A DNA stretch of 64,000 nt from assembly GCA_003762875.1 (NCBI GenBank), contig RIBL01000007.1:57702-121701 (forward strand), in the 5' to 3' direction. A program made the translations under genes and the position numbers. The notes under the pieces were generated by a model. It saw only the letters and a program-made list of their open reading frames with translations, was not told the DNA's origin and did not search any database. This document shows positions 36,844 to 46,556 of this stretch, piece after piece (the first letter of the stretch is position 1; the number at the start of each line of letters is the position of its first letter). This stretch comes from Muribaculaceae bacterium Isolate-110 (HZI). GTDB lineage: Bacteria; Bacteroidota; Bacteroidia; Bacteroidales; Muribaculaceae.

Positions 36844-39090
36844 TTATTTCTTGCGACGTTTTTTCTTTCCATGCGATTTGTCGGCGAGTACTTCTTTGAC
36901 AGAGGCCTTTTTACCCATGTGATCCTCACCCTTCAGAGCCTGGCCTTTATCATCGAGCAGCACGAAATCAAGCTGTTTCTTCTCGAGGTCGGCTCGGGCT
37001 ACCTTGATGTCGACATTGTCGCCAAGGCGGTAACGATGATTGCGACGGCGACCTACAAGACAATGATTCTTTTCGTCAAAGTCATAAAAGTCATCGGCCA
37101 GATCGCGCATCGGCACGAGACCTTCACACAGATTGTCGTTGAGCTCTACATAGAGTCCCCATTCGGTAACACCGGAGATTATACCTGAATATGTCTCTCC
37201 GAGGTGTGACTGCATGTATTCGACCTGTTTGTATTTGATGGATGCTCTTTCGGCATTGACTGCAAGTTGCTCCATTTCGCTTGAATGCTTGCATTGCTCC
37301 TCAAGTTTCTGCACCACCACACTACGTCCGCCGGCGAGATAACGTTCAAGTAGACGGTGTACCATCATGTCGGGGTAGCGGCGTATGGGGGATGTAAAAT
37401 GAGTGTAATAGTCAAATCCAAGACCGTAATGACCAATATTGTCGGTGGTGTAGATTGCTTTTGCCATAGAACGGATGGCAAGTGTGGCAAGATAGTTTTC
37501 CTCGCCTTTGCCCTTGACCTCGGCAAGCATACGGTTGATGGATCGGTTGATTTCACGCGGCGTACCGGACGACTTGACTTTATATCCGAAGTTGCGGGCT
37601 ATAGCGGCAAAGTCGGCAAGACGCTGCGGATCGGGCACATCGTGGACGCGATACACAAATGCCTTTGGCTTCTTTTTGTCCTTGGGTTTGCCCACATATG
37701 TCGCTACGGTCTTATTGGCAAGCAACATGAACTCCTCGATGAGTTTATTGGCATCCTTCGACACTTTAAAAAATACGCCAAGCGGTGTGCCGTCTTTATC
37801 AATATCAAATTTTACCTCTGCGCGGTCAAATTCTACCGAGCCTTCTTCATACCGGGCTTTGCGGAGTATCTTGGCCATTGAGTCAAGAGCCAGAATGGCC
37901 TCCACGCAGTCGCCCATGCCTGTCTCTATCACGCTTTGCGCTTCCTCGTAGCTGAATCGGCGGTTGGACTTGATTACCGTGCGGCATATCATAGAGTTGT
38001 ATATCTTGGTCTGGGCATCCATCTCGAAAATGACGGAAAAAGCAAGCTTTTCTTCGTCGGGACGGAGTGAGCATATGCCGTTGCAAAGATGCTCGGGGAG
38101 CATCGGCACAACCCTGTCGACAAGATATACCGATGTGGCGCGCTTTTGAGCTTCCTTATCTATAATGGTGTCGGGCTTGACGTAATGAGTAACGTCAGCG
38201 ATGTGTACGCCCACTTCGTAGTGTCCGTTGGGCAATAGACGGAATGAGAGCGCGTCGTCAAAATCCTTAGCGTCGGCAGGGTCGATGGTGAATGTGAGCA
38301 CATCGCGCATATCGACGCGTCGGGCTACTTCCTCGTCAGTAATGCCGGCTCCGATTTTGTCGGCGGCCTTCTCCACAGCCTGAGGATATTTATACGGCAA
38401 TCCAAACTCTGCGAGAATGGCATGGATTTCTGCTGTATTTTCGCCGGTCGTACCGAGGATGTCGACAACCTCACCTGTGGGATTTTTGAAGTCATCCTTC
38501 CATTCGGTAATTTTTACCACAGCTTTATCGCCGGTCTTGCCTCCTTTTAGCTTGCTTTTGGGTATAAATATATCGGTGGAAAGAAATTTGGAGTCGGTGA
38601 GCAGGTAGCCGAAATGACGGTCTACCTTGAGTGTTCCGATAAACACCTGTTCTTTTTTCTTGATAATCTCTATAACCTCGGCCTCGGGCTCTGCTCCTCG
38701 GCGGTGAGCTGCGATATTTACTCTCACACGGTCGCCGTTAAGCGCGTGCATTGAATTACGTTCGGCTACAAATAGTGTTTCGCCGTCGGTGTCGGTGACA
38801 ACCGAGTTTTTGCCGTTGCTGCGGCGTACAAACGTACCGATAGCCTCGTTGCCTCGTTGAGGTGACTTGTATTTGCCGGGCGAAACTTCAATAATCTCTC
38901 CATTAAATGCCATTTCAACGAGCTGGAGTGCGACATTTCGTTGCTGAGCCGTAGTGCCGGCCCCTATCGCATGCGAAACCTGCTTGTAATTATAAGTGTT
39001 GTTTTTCTGCTGTGCGACAAACTCCTCGACTTTTTTTATTATTGCCGAAGCTTTGCGCCCTGATGCAGTGCTTGATGATGATTTTGACAT
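36844..39090 (-). CDS. rnr: Ribonuclease R (RNB family exoribonuclease)
   Basis: A 748-residue 3'-5' exoribonuclease able to digest structured RNA. Domains in order are an N-terminal helix-turn-helix-like region (about 10-75), cold-shock domains (about 80-240), the RNB catalytic domain with DPADAKDFDDALSFRLL, an S1 domain (about 640-720) and a lysine-rich tail ending KSHGKKKRRKK. It supports mRNA decay and rRNA quality control. ATG at 39090. A conserved-looking inverted repeat fills the 145-base gap between gyrB and this gene. Confidence 0.95.
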   Translation of the reverse strand: MSKSSSSTASGRKASAIIKKVEEFVAQQKNNTYNYKQVSHAIGAGTTAQQRNVALQLVEMAFNGEIIEVSPGKYKSPQRGNEAIGTFVRRSNGKNSVVTDTDGETLFVAERNSMHALNGDRVRVNIAAHRRGAEPEAEVIEIIKKKEQVFIGTLKVDRHFGYLLTDSKFLSTDIFIPKSKLKGGKTGDKAVVKITEWKDDFKNPTGEVVDILGTTGENTAEIHAILAEFGLPYKYPQAVEKAADKIGAGITDEEVARRVDMRDVLTFTIDPADAKDFDDALSFRLLPNGHYEVGVHIADVTHYVKPDTIIDKEAQKRATSVYLVDRVVPMLPEHLCNGICSLRPDEEKLAFSVIFEMDAQTKIYNSMICRTVIKSNRRFSYEEAQSVIETGMGDCVEAILALDSMAKILRKARYEEGSVEFDRAEVKFDIDKDGTPLGVFFKVSKDANKLIEEFMLLANKTVATYVGKPKDKKKPKAFVYRVHDVPDPQRLADFAAIARNFGYKVKSSGTPREINRSINRMLAEVKGKGEENYLATLAIRSMAKAIYTTDNIGHYGLGFDYYTHFTSPIRRYPDMMVHRLLERYLAGGRSVVVQKLEEQCKHSSEMEQLAVNAERASIKYKQVEYMQSHLGETYSGIISGVTEWGLYVELNDNLCEGLVPMRDLADDFYDFDEKNHCLVGRRRNHRYRLGDNVDIKVARADLEKKQLDFVLLDDKGQALKGEDHMGKKASVKEVLADKSHGKKKRRKK

Positions 39091-39104
39091 AGTGGATGAT
39101 TTTT

Positions 39105-39190
39105 AGTGAGGGAGAGAGCAAAATGCCTGTATGTGTATAGCCGGAGTGGTGAACTTTCAGCAGACATACCGGCATCTTGCATCTCTCACT
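39105..39190 (-). other. Long imperfect hairpin in the gyrB-rnr gap
   Basis: Three nested complementary blocks are visible: AGTGAG (39105-39110) with CTCACT (39185-39190); GCAAAATGCC (39118-39127) with GGCATCTTGC (39171-39180), one mismatch; GTATGT (39129-39134) with ACATAC (39164-39169). The 29-base loop is at 39135-39163. No T run follows on the minus strand, so it is not a standard terminator. It would lie in the leader of rnr or in a gyrB-rnr read-through transcript. Confidence 0.5.
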
Positions 39191-39235
39191 TATATAATAG
39201 CCAAAACGGATGAATGGTTCAATAATGAACGGAGG

Positions 39236-41179
39236 TCAGGCGTCGATGTTGGCGTAATTGGCGTTTGACTCGATAAAGTCGCGACGCGGTGCTACATCCT
39301 CGCCCATCAGCATCGAGAAGATGCGGTCGGCTTCGGCGGCATCAGTGATGTTTACCTGCTTGAGCAGACGCTGTTCGGGATCCATGGTGGTGTCACGAAG
39401 CTCTTCGGCCGACATCTCGCCAAGACCTTTGTAGCGTTGTACCTTGGTCTTGTCGCCGTGCTGAGCGATGAACTGCTGTACCTGGGTTTCGGTCCAGCAA
39501 TACTCCTCATTTTTGCCGCGGGTACATTTGAACAATGGCGGTGTGGCAAGGTAGAGATAGCCGTTTTCGATGATGGGGCGCATGCGACGGAAGAAGAATG
39601 TCATAAGAAGCGTGGCAATGTGGCTGCCGTCCACATCGGCATCGGTCATGATGATAATCTTGTGATAAGCAAGACGCGAGATGTTGATTTCCATAGGATC
39701 TTCCTCTGTGCCAATGGTCACACGCATGGCGCGATAGAGGCTCTCGATTTCCTTGTTGTCGAGAATCTTGTGGTCCATGGCTTTCTCGACATTGAGGATT
39801 TTGCCTCGCAGCGGGAGAATGGCCTGGAATGTGCGGTCGCGGCCCTGTTTGGCCGTACCACCTGCCGAGTCACCCTCGACGAGAAACAGCTCGCAGTCTT
39901 CGGCATGACGAGAAGAGCAGTCGGCAAGTTTGCCGGGAAGGCCGCCGCCCGAAAGAGGTGATTTGCGGAGTATCTTGTTGCGCGCATTATAAGCGGCATG
40001 ACGGGCTTGGGCAGCCAGGGCCACTTTTTCCACTATTGTGCGGGCCTGCTTGGGATGTTCCTCAAGATAATTGCGGAGAGCTTCGCTCACGGCCGACGAT
40101 ACGGCTCCGGCTACTTCGCTGTTGCCGAGCTTGGTCTTGGTCTGTCCCTCAAACTGAGGCTCGAGCACTTTTACTGAAATTACGGCTGTGAGACCTTCGC
40201 GGAAGTCATCGCCGGAAACTTCAACCTTGACCTTTTCAAGCAGTTTGTTGTCCTCAGCATATTTTTTGAGAGTGGTGGTGAGACCGCGGCGAAATCCGCT
40301 AAGATGTGTTCCTCCCTCTATGGTGTTGATGTTGTTTACAAACGAGTGTACATTCTCGTTGTAAGAGCTATTATATGTGAGAGCCACTTCGACTGGGATT
40401 CCCTGTCGCTCGGTGTTGAGATGTATCACATCGTTGATGAGCGACTCTTTGTTGGAATCGATATACTCTACAAACTCACGCAGGCCCTCTTTGGAGTAAA
40501 ATATCTCACAACGGGGATTGCCCTCTGCGTCAAGCTGACGCATGTCGGTAAGAGTCAGCGTGATGCCTGCATTGAGATATGCAAGGTCGCGAAGGCGTAT
40601 CGCGAGAGTATTGTAGTCATATTCAGTGACTGTAAATATCGAGTCGTCCGGCTTAAAGGTTATGGTTGTGCCTGTGGTCTCGCTTTCGCCGATCACCTTG
40701 AGCTCGGTAGTGGGTTTGCCGCATGAATATTCCTGCATATATACCTTTCCCGAGCGGCGCACTTCGGCACGGAGATAAGTTGACAGTGCGTTAACACAGC
40801 TTACACCTACGCCATGAAGTCCACCAGATACTTTGTAACTGCCCTTGTCAAACTTGCCACCTGCATGGAGTACAGTAAGTACGACTTCAAGCGCGCTTTT
40901 GTGCTCTTTTTCGTGCATATCGACGGGGATGCCTCGGCCGTTGTCTACAACGGTTATGGAGTTGTTGGGATTGATTGTCACCTCGATATGTGATGCAAAC
41001 CCGGCAAGAGCCTCGTCAATGGAGTTGTCGACTACCTCATAGACCAAATGGTGAAGGCCTTTGGCACTGATGTCGCCAATATACATGGCGGGGCGTTTTC
41101 TTACAGCTTCAAGACCTTCAAGCACCTGGATGTTGCTGGCACTGTATTGTTCTTCTCTCTCTCTTTCTTCTTCTGACAT
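39236..41179 (-). CDS. gyrB: DNA gyrase subunit B
   Basis: A 647-residue type II topoisomerase ATPase subunit, usual length for Bacteroidota GyrB. The GHKL ATPase domain shows EVVDNSIDEALAGF and VVDNGRGIPVDMHEKEH. The TOPRIM domain shows LFLVEGDSAGGTAKQGRDR and MTDADVDGSHIATLLMTFF. The C terminus includes YKGLGEMSAEEL, a gyrase/topo IV motif. A strong promoter lies 40-70 bases upstream of the ATG (41249-41219). The call as GyrB rather than ParE rests on length and motif style. Confidence 0.95.
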   Translation of the reverse strand: MSEEEREREEQYSASNIQVLEGLEAVRKRPAMYIGDISAKGLHHLVYEVVDNSIDEALAGFASHIEVTINPNNSITVVDNGRGIPVDMHEKEHKSALEVVLTVLHAGGKFDKGSYKVSGGLHGVGVSCVNALSTYLRAEVRRSGKVYMQEYSCGKPTTELKVIGESETTGTTITFKPDDSIFTVTEYDYNTLAIRLRDLAYLNAGITLTLTDMRQLDAEGNPRCEIFYSKEGLREFVEYIDSNKESLINDVIHLNTERQGIPVEVALTYNSSYNENVHSFVNNINTIEGGTHLSGFRRGLTTTLKKYAEDNKLLEKVKVEVSGDDFREGLTAVISVKVLEPQFEGQTKTKLGNSEVAGAVSSAVSEALRNYLEEHPKQARTIVEKVALAAQARHAAYNARNKILRKSPLSGGGLPGKLADCSSRHAEDCELFLVEGDSAGGTAKQGRDRTFQAILPLRGKILNVEKAMDHKILDNKEIESLYRAMRVTIGTEEDPMEINISRLAYHKIIIMTDADVDGSHIATLLMTFFFRRMRPIIENGYLYLATPPLFKCTRGKNEEYCWTETQVQQFIAQHGDKTKVQRYKGLGEMSAEELRDTTMDPEQRLLKQVNITDAAEADRIFSMLMGEDVAPRRDFIESNANYANIDA

Positions 41180-41218
41180 ATCTGAATATGTTTATATTTT
41201 TCTTGCGTTTTCAGCATA

Positions 41219-41249
41219 CAAAGTTACGCAAAAAACTTCAAATATCAAA
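41219..41249 (-). promoter_or_regulatory. gyrB promoter
   Basis: On the minus strand TTTG (41249-41246), 19 bases, TAACTTTG (41226-41219), a perfect pair of elements. The leader would be about 30 bases. Confidence 0.75.
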
Positions 41250-41328
41250 GAAGAAAATATCTCACATAAATGGCGCAAATTACGGTCGATGTGCCTTGGC
41301 GGCAGAAAGTGTCGTTCCTGAAGGAATT

Positions 41329-42105
41329 TTAATCGTTTACCATTATCTGAGAGATACGATGTTCGAGATCGGTTGAACTCAATCGCGTGTGCAACACCCC
41401 CTTATGTGCTACAGAGATGTTGCCGGTCTCCTCCGATACGACTATGGCAAATGCGTCGGTGGCCTGTGATATACCGAGTGCGGACCGATGTCGCAATCCG
41501 AGAGCTCTGGGGACATTACGGTCATGGCTGACAGGAAGAATACACCCCGCACTGCGAATGCGGCCGCGATCGATTATCATTGCTCCGTCATGAAGGGGTG
41601 AGTTTTTAAAAAACACATTCTCTATAAGTCGTGAATTAATGTCAGCATCAATGATGTCGCCGCTTTTTTCATATGATTCGAGTGACATCTCCTGTCGGAT
41701 GACTATCAGTGCGCCAGTCTTGGCCTTAGCCATGTTCATGCACGCGTAAACTATAGGCAACACATGTTTTCGGGTGTCGTTTTCGCCATCGTTTTTCTCA
41801 TGACGGAATAAATTTTTGAGGAATCGCCATCGCTTGTGGTCACCAAGCTCTACAAGGAAGCGTTTTATCTGGTCTTGAAACAAAATGACCAATACAAGCA
41901 ATCCGATGCCCATAAACTGATCAAGGATTGTCCCGATCAGCTTCAGGCTCAGTATCTGGGTGGTAAGAACCCATACAACTATAAAAGCGAGAACACCAAA
42001 AAATATATTAATTGTGCCGCTTTCTTTCATTATCCTGTAAAGATAAAAAAGAAGCAGTGCCACGATGGCTATATCGAAGGCGTCTCTTATGCCGAACTGT
42101 TCCAA
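41329..42105 (-). CDS. cdaA: Diadenylate cyclase CdaA
   Basis: A 258-residue membrane enzyme making cyclic di-AMP. Three hydrophobic helices occupy residues 10-85, followed by the DAC domain with the catalytic motifs PLHDGAMII (DGA) and LGLRHRSALGI (RHR). The start is almost certainly TTG at 42105: no in-frame ATG lies upstream and the family's first helix begins right after it. It lies 11 bases after the folP stop codon, as often seen in Bacteroidota. No CdaR or GlmM gene is adjacent. Confidence 0.92.
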   Translation of the reverse strand: MEQFGIRDAFDIAIVALLLFYLYRIMKESGTINIFFGVLAFIVVWVLTTQILSLKLIGTILDQFMGIGLLVLVILFQDQIKRFLVELGDHKRWRFLKNLFRHEKNDGENDTRKHVLPIVYACMNMAKAKTGALIVIRQEMSLESYEKSGDIIDADINSRLIENVFFKNSPLHDGAMIIDRGRIRSAGCILPVSHDRNVPRALGLRHRSALGISQATDAFAIVVSEETGNISVAHKGVLHTRLSSTDLEHRISQIMVND

Positions 42106-42116
42106 TTTTTCTGTAA

Positions 42117-42971
42117 TTATATATTAGACAACTGATACATCCTTAATGTAGCTACAGCTTCGGCTACGTCATGAACTCTGATTATTGATGCGCCGCGCAT
42201 GAGCGCGATAGTGTTGAGTGCGATTGTTCCGGCCAAAGCGTCGGCTGGACTTATATTAAGACTTTTGGTTATCATTGATTTGCGCGATATGCCCACAAGG
42301 AGAGGTGCATCAAGAGTCCCGGCGATGATGTCAAGATTGCGCATCAGGTCAAAATTTTGCTCGATGGTTTTGCCGAAGCTAAACCCAAACCCCGGATCGA
42401 TAATAACATCCGCAACTCCTGCAAGGCGTAGTTTTCGCAGCTTGGCTGACAAATCATTTACGACATCGGCCGTGACGTTTTTGTAGTCAGTCATTGACTG
42501 CATGGTCGCAGGTGTGCCACGCATGTGCATCAATATATACGGTGCGTGCAACTGTGCTGCAGTGCTCCACATTTTATCATCAAGGTCTCCTCCCGAGATG
42601 TCATTTATAATATCTGCGCCGTATGATTCTACAGCCACCCGAGCCACATCAGCTCTGAATGTGTCAACCGAGATAATGGTGTCGGGAGCTATCTGCCGTA
42701 TGATCATCATTCCTTTAGCTATACGCATTGTCTCCTCTTCCACGCTCACTTCATCGGCTCCCGGACGTGAAGAGTATGCGCCTATGTCAATTATGTCAGC
42801 ACCTTCATCAAGCATCTTTCTGACGCGGGCTTTTATGGCATTGTCGTCATATGTGCGCGAGTCTGCAAAAAATGAGTCGGGTGTGACATTGACTATCCCC
42901 ATCACAAGGGGGCGATCAAATGTGTGTAATTTTCCTCGTATGTTTAATGAGAATGGGCGGAATACATTCAT
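42117..42971 (-). CDS. folP: Dihydropteroate synthase
   Basis: A 284-residue TIM-barrel enzyme that joins the pterin diphosphate to p-aminobenzoate; it is the sulfonamide target. Visible motifs are GIVNVTPDSFFADSR, IDIGAYSSRPGADEVSVEEE, SVDTFRADVA, NDISGG and VIDPGFGFSFGKT. ATG at 42971. The upstream region carries terminator-like structure on the same strand (43155-43098), so expression may be attenuated. It is paired with cdaA. Confidence 0.95.
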   Translation of the reverse strand: MNVFRPFSLNIRGKLHTFDRPLVMGIVNVTPDSFFADSRTYDDNAIKARVRKMLDEGADIIDIGAYSSRPGADEVSVEEETMRIAKGMMIIRQIAPDTIISVDTFRADVARVAVESYGADIINDISGGDLDDKMWSTAAQLHAPYILMHMRGTPATMQSMTDYKNVTADVVNDLSAKLRKLRLAGVADVIIDPGFGFSFGKTIEQNFDLMRNLDIIAGTLDAPLLVGISRKSMITKSLNISPADALAGTIALNTIALMRGASIIRVHDVAEAVATLRMYQLSNI

Positions 42972-43097
42972 GAATTATGGCTGCATTGAATCCCTGGATG
43001 AGGGATTGTGTATAAGATTTGCGAAATTAACAAAAAAAGTCCATTCCACAAAAGCAATGATCTCGTTTTTTGAATTTGACACTAATACGCGGTATGG

Positions 43098-43155
43098 TAA
43101 AAACAAAGAGGCCTCTCCTCCCGGAGTGACCCCTTTGCCGTCTTAGCAATAAGAC
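43098..43155 (-). promoter_or_regulatory. Attenuator-like hairpins upstream of folP
   Basis: On the minus strand a perfect 6-bp hairpin GTCTTA-TTGC-TAAGAC (43155-43140) is followed by CAAAGGGG (43137-43130) pairing with CCTCTTTG (43111-43104), one mismatch, and then TTTTTACC. The second hairpin looks like a terminator 130 bases above the folP start. It may end a small RNA or attenuate folP. Candidate -7 boxes on this strand lie at 43167-43160, 43296-43289 and 43315-43308. Confidence 0.45.
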
Positions 43156-43503
43156 TCTACAAACCTAACATAAAAACACATTTACTATTATGCAATTCGT
43201 TTACGGTAATCTATGCATCAATTTATACGAAAAGTGGTATCCACTGACGTCGTTCCGTATGCTTGTTCTTTATCTAATGAGATTTATTCAAATTTATTTC
43301 TACATTGCAAAATTACAACCTCTCGTCATCTTTGTCAAGGAAATAAGACGCCAATTGAGACGATATTTATGGGTTAAATTTGCTATATAATTGATTTTTA
43401 GTAGTGTATAATTTGTGTGATTCGCGTGGTTATATAGCTGAAATTTAATCCAGGGAGTATCAAAAGTTAAGTAATATATGTGTTATTTGATAACAAAATG
43501 TTA
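43156..43503. other. AT-rich intergenic stretch without a supported gene
   Basis: Between the folP leader hairpins and the DUF6377 terminator. A 66-codon plus-strand frame (43190-43390) exists but has no family features and no clear promoter. Two minus-strand -7 boxes with fair -33 spacing (43315-43308 and 43296-43289) suggest that folP leader transcription may begin here. Nothing else is seen. Confidence 0.4.
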
Positions 43504-43532
43504 AAAACCCGCCGGGTGTACAGGCGGGTTTT
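43504..43532. terminator. Terminator after the DUF6377 gene
   Basis: AAAACCCGCC (43504-43513), a 9-base loop and GGCGGGTTTT (43523-43532). On the minus strand it is followed by further T residues (TTTTTAAC). It overlaps the stop codon of the DUF6377 gene. Confidence 0.8.
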
Positions 43533-45114
43533 ATGAGATGGATTTTATTTTCATTACATCCGCTTCAAACGAATCTCGGTCAATGGCGCGACTCTTGAAT
43601 TTATTACGATAAGTATATATTGTGTAGACAGAATAATTGAGCATTTGTGCGATACGCGAAGTATCATCAATTCCGAGTCTCATCAGTGCGAGAATACGCA
43701 GGTCGGTATTTAATTTTTCGCCTTCACGAAGTATCAATTGTTTGTCTGGAACAAGCAGTGTGTTGACATCCTCCACAAATGACGGGTATATGTTGAGAAA
43801 CGCATCATCAAACACTTCGTAAAATTCCTTTGATTGTTCTTCGACAAGTTTGCCGGTCTTGGTCAGTTTGAGTAAATCGTCGCTCTTGCCGGCTGAAATC
43901 TTACGGCTGACCAATTTGTTGAATTGGTTTAGCTTGTCCATGTATATTGAGCACAGATTGAGAAATTGCGCTATATACACATCTTTTGTTTTGTTGGCTT
44001 TTTCGAGCCTTTCGGCCAATCGCCGTTGGGCGAGATTGTTGCGATATACCATTCTGAGTGAGACAAACAGTGCCAGCAGCAATATTCCCATTATGGCAAT
44101 CACAATAAAGATGCGTTTTTTGAAAGCGTTTATCTGAGCTTTGTGTGCGTTCTCAATTATTGGTAATGCCTTTGAAGTCTGGATAATACGTAGCGTAACC
44201 TGGCATTCTACCGCATTGCGCAGGGCATGTGAAAGCTATGAATGGGCACGCTGTACGTCATTATGTTTAAAGAGCAGTGCGCCGAGTTCCTGTAATGATG
44301 CCATCTCAAGTGTGGCGCATCTGATGTCGGAAATGGCTGAGAGGGCGAGGTAATATACTTGCCCGGGATAATTATCATCCACTTTCGCGATGTCGGCCAG
44401 CATATGGCAAGCTCTCGCATACATCGGATTGGTCTCTCCGATTTCGCCGATAAGTTCGTTGAGCACCTTTTTTGCCGCCGGATAATTGCGCGAATACATG
44501 TGGTGTTCGGCAAGATTAAGTTTGTACTGTGAAGAGTTCTTGTCCAGTTGATCAAGAAGACGGCATTGGGTGTCAAACTCCTTCTTTCGATAAGCGGCTT
44601 GGCGGTCGGGAAAATCGGCAAATACGTTTGATATATAGTTATTCATCTGACGTTGCGCATCATGATACTCTGTGAGCAATCCGGGCGGGATACCGGCAGT
44701 GCTTACGGAGTCCATCAGTTGCTCTGCATCGGTCATCAACATCTGCAATGGCAGGTATGTGGCCATTTTTAACGCAAAGCGCGTAGCTGCCGAGTCTGCA
44801 TCGATGGCTTTGGCTGCAGCCAGGCCTCCACCGTAATAATACAGGGCTGAATCGATGCGGTATGCATTGTAGCAGTCGCCAAGTTGGATCATGATATCCA
44901 GCTTGCCATCATCGTTTGGGCGAAGAGCAGAAAGGGTTGTCTTGAGCGAGTCAATAAGTGAGCGGCGCGCATGAATGTACGTATCGCCGAGATCAAGTTC
45001 GTGATCAAGACGCTGGAGCATTTGAGTGGCGTCACTCTCGCTCACCGGTGCAGCCGATGATGCAAGAGTGACGAACATGCAAATTACGGAGGATGTGATT
45101 TTCCGAAAGATCAT
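43531..45114 (-). pseudogene. DUF6377-type TPR/membrane/HTH regulator interrupted by one amber codon
   Basis: The full frame spans 527 codons. It has a signal peptide or first helix (FRKITSSVICMFVTLASSAA), TPR-like helices to about residue 330, a membrane segment (IFIVIAIMGILLLALFVSLR, about 335-357), a coiled coil and a C-terminal HTH-like region (LRILALMRLGIDDTSRIAQM). At codon 293 (44238-44236) a TAG follows QRAHS and the same frame resumes with LSHALRNAVECQ, which continues the family pattern; related proteins often have a tyrosine there. So one base change has split it into two pieces of 292 and 190-234 residues. It could be a true mutation, a sequencing error or read-through. It follows purT by nine bases. 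The family name is from memory; its regulatory role is inferred from the layout. Confidence 0.75.
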
Positions 45115-45123
45115 TATATGGTT

Positions 45124-46308
45124 TTACAACACATTTACCACAAGTTTGTCGTAGGCGCGTTCGGCTTTGGCTCTGGCTTCATCCACATTGTCGGCAGTGG
45201 CAAGAATTACACCCATGCGGCGGTGACCGTGTATTTCGGGCTTGCCGAATATACGCATTTGCGTCCCGGGTTCTTCAAGTACGGTCTCAAGGTTGCACAT
45301 CTCAATACATGTCGTGTCGCCCTCCACTACAACCGCGCGTGAAGCCGACGGTCCGAGAAAACGTATCTCAGGCACCGGAAGACCGAGAAGTGCGCGTGCA
45401 TGCAGCGCAAATTCGCTCAGGTCTTGTGAAATCATAGTCACCATGCCGGTGTCGTGCGGGCGGGGTGATACTTCACTAAATATCACATTGTTACCTTTGA
45501 TAAACAGCTCTACGCCAAAGATGCCATATCCGCCAAGCGCGTCAGTAACTTTTTTCGCGATTTCTTGTGCTTTGGCTTTTGCTTCGGGACTCATCGCCTG
45601 GGGCTGCCAGGAATAACGATAGTCTCCATCGATCTGAATATGGCCTATGGGCTCACAATAGGCGGTTCCGGCGATAGAGCGTACGGTGAGCATTGTTATC
45701 TCGTAGTCAAAATCGACAAATCCCTCTACGATGACACGTCCGGCACCGGCTCGGCCACCCTCCTGAGCTATGCGCCAAGAGTTCTCGATGTCGGCTTCGC
45801 TCTTTATCACGCTTTGACCATGACCGCTTGATGACATGATTGGCTTGATTACACAGGGTATGCCTACGGCTTTTACGGCGTCTTTAAATTCCTCGAAGTC
45901 GGAAGCAAAGCGATAGGGAGAAGTGGTGACACCAAGCTCTTCGGCAGAAAGACGGCGTATGCCTTCGCGGTTCATTGTGAGGAATGCCGCATTGGCGGTC
46001 GGGGTAACATTGTATCCTTCTTTTTCAAGTTCGACCAATACTTGGGTGGCGATGGCTTCCACTTCGGGGATGATATGGTCGGGCTTCTCGCGCTCGATAT
46101 TCTCGCGAAGAGCCACGGGGTCAAGCATATTGAATACAAGTGCCTTGTCGGCTACCTGCATTGCCGGAGCATTGGCATATTTATCGCATGCTATCACTTC
46201 AACTCCCATTCTCTGCAGCTCGATTGCGACCTCCTTGCCGAGTTCTCCGCTGCCAAGGAGCATAGCTTTACGCGCCCGGGGAGTCCATTTGCTTCCTATT
46301 TTAGACAT
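45124..46308 (-). CDS. purT: Formate-dependent phosphoribosylglycinamide formyltransferase
   Basis: A 394-residue ATP-grasp enzyme that formylates GAR using formate and ATP, the folate-independent third step of purine synthesis. Motifs include the N-terminal [15 protein letters not shown], the ATP-grasp glycine loop [13 protein letters not shown] and [16 protein letters not shown]. Length equals the E. coli enzyme (392). Use of formate fits an anaerobe. A -7 box (46374-46367) lies upstream, and it diverges from carB. Confidence 0.96.
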   Translation of the reverse strand: MSKIGSKWTPRARKAMLLGSGELGKEVAIELQRMGVEVIACDKYANAPAMQVADKALVFNMLDPVALRENIEREKPDHIIPEVEAIATQVLVELEKEGYNVTPTANAAFLTMNREGIRRLSAEELGVTTSPYRFASDFEEFKDAVKAVGIPCVIKPIMSSSGHGQSVIKSEADIENSWRIAQEGGRAGAGRVIVEGFVDFDYEITMLTVRSIAGTAYCEPIGHIQIDGDYRYSWQPQAMSPEAKAKAQEIAKKVTDALGGYGIFGVELFIKGNNVIFSEVSPRPHDTGMVTMISQDLSEFALHARALLGLPVPEIRFLGPSASRAVVVEGDTTCIEMCNLETVLEEPGTQMRIFGKPEIHGHRRMGVILATADNVDEARAKAERAYDKLVVNVL

Positions 46309-46366
46309 ATTAATAAGATGTGTTAAGATTATATTGTTAATGTGATGATTATTGCATTTTCTTGTG

Positions 46367-46399
46367 CAAATTTACAATTTTTTCCCGATAGTCGTAAAT
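46367..46399 (-). promoter_or_regulatory. purT promoter
   Basis: On the minus strand TTTA (46399-46396), 21 bases, TAAATTTG (46374-46367). The -7 box is perfect and the -33 box has one mismatch. It lies back to back with the carB promoter, with the -33 region just outside it. Confidence 0.55.
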
Positions 46400-46403
46400 T
46401 ATT

Positions 46404-46435
46404 TTTGCCGGAGTGGTAAATTATTTATAACTTTG
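46404..46435 (+). promoter_or_regulatory. carB promoter
   Basis: TTTG (46404-46407), 20 bases, TAACTTTG (46428-46435): both elements perfect with ideal spacing. Transcription from about 46442 gives a leader of roughly 115 bases containing a terminator-like hairpin. Confidence 0.8.
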
Positions 46436-46491
46436 CATTCAAATAGAAACCCTGATGCATTATCAAAAATTAGAAATAATCAACATTATAT

Positions 46492-46529
46492 AAAATGCGT
46501 TGTCCACTCGCAGTGGGTAACGCATTTTT
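46492..46529 (+). terminator. Attenuator-like hairpin in the carB leader
   Basis: AAAATGCGTT (46492-46501) pairs with AACGCATTTT (46519-46528) and the stem continues inward through seven more pairs (two G-U) to a CGC loop: 17 pairs in all, ending in a T run (46525-46529). It sits after the promoter and 28 bases before the carB ATG. An upstream segment GATGCATT (46454-46461) can pair with AATGCGTT (46494-46501), offering a weak alternative fold. Confidence 0.65.
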
Positions 46530-46556
46530 CTTATTGAACCACACGCTATCACCATT

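Noticed and set aside
43190..43390. A 66-codon plus-strand frame in the folP-DUF6377 gap
   Set aside because: AT-rich, no family features and no promoter with proper spacing.
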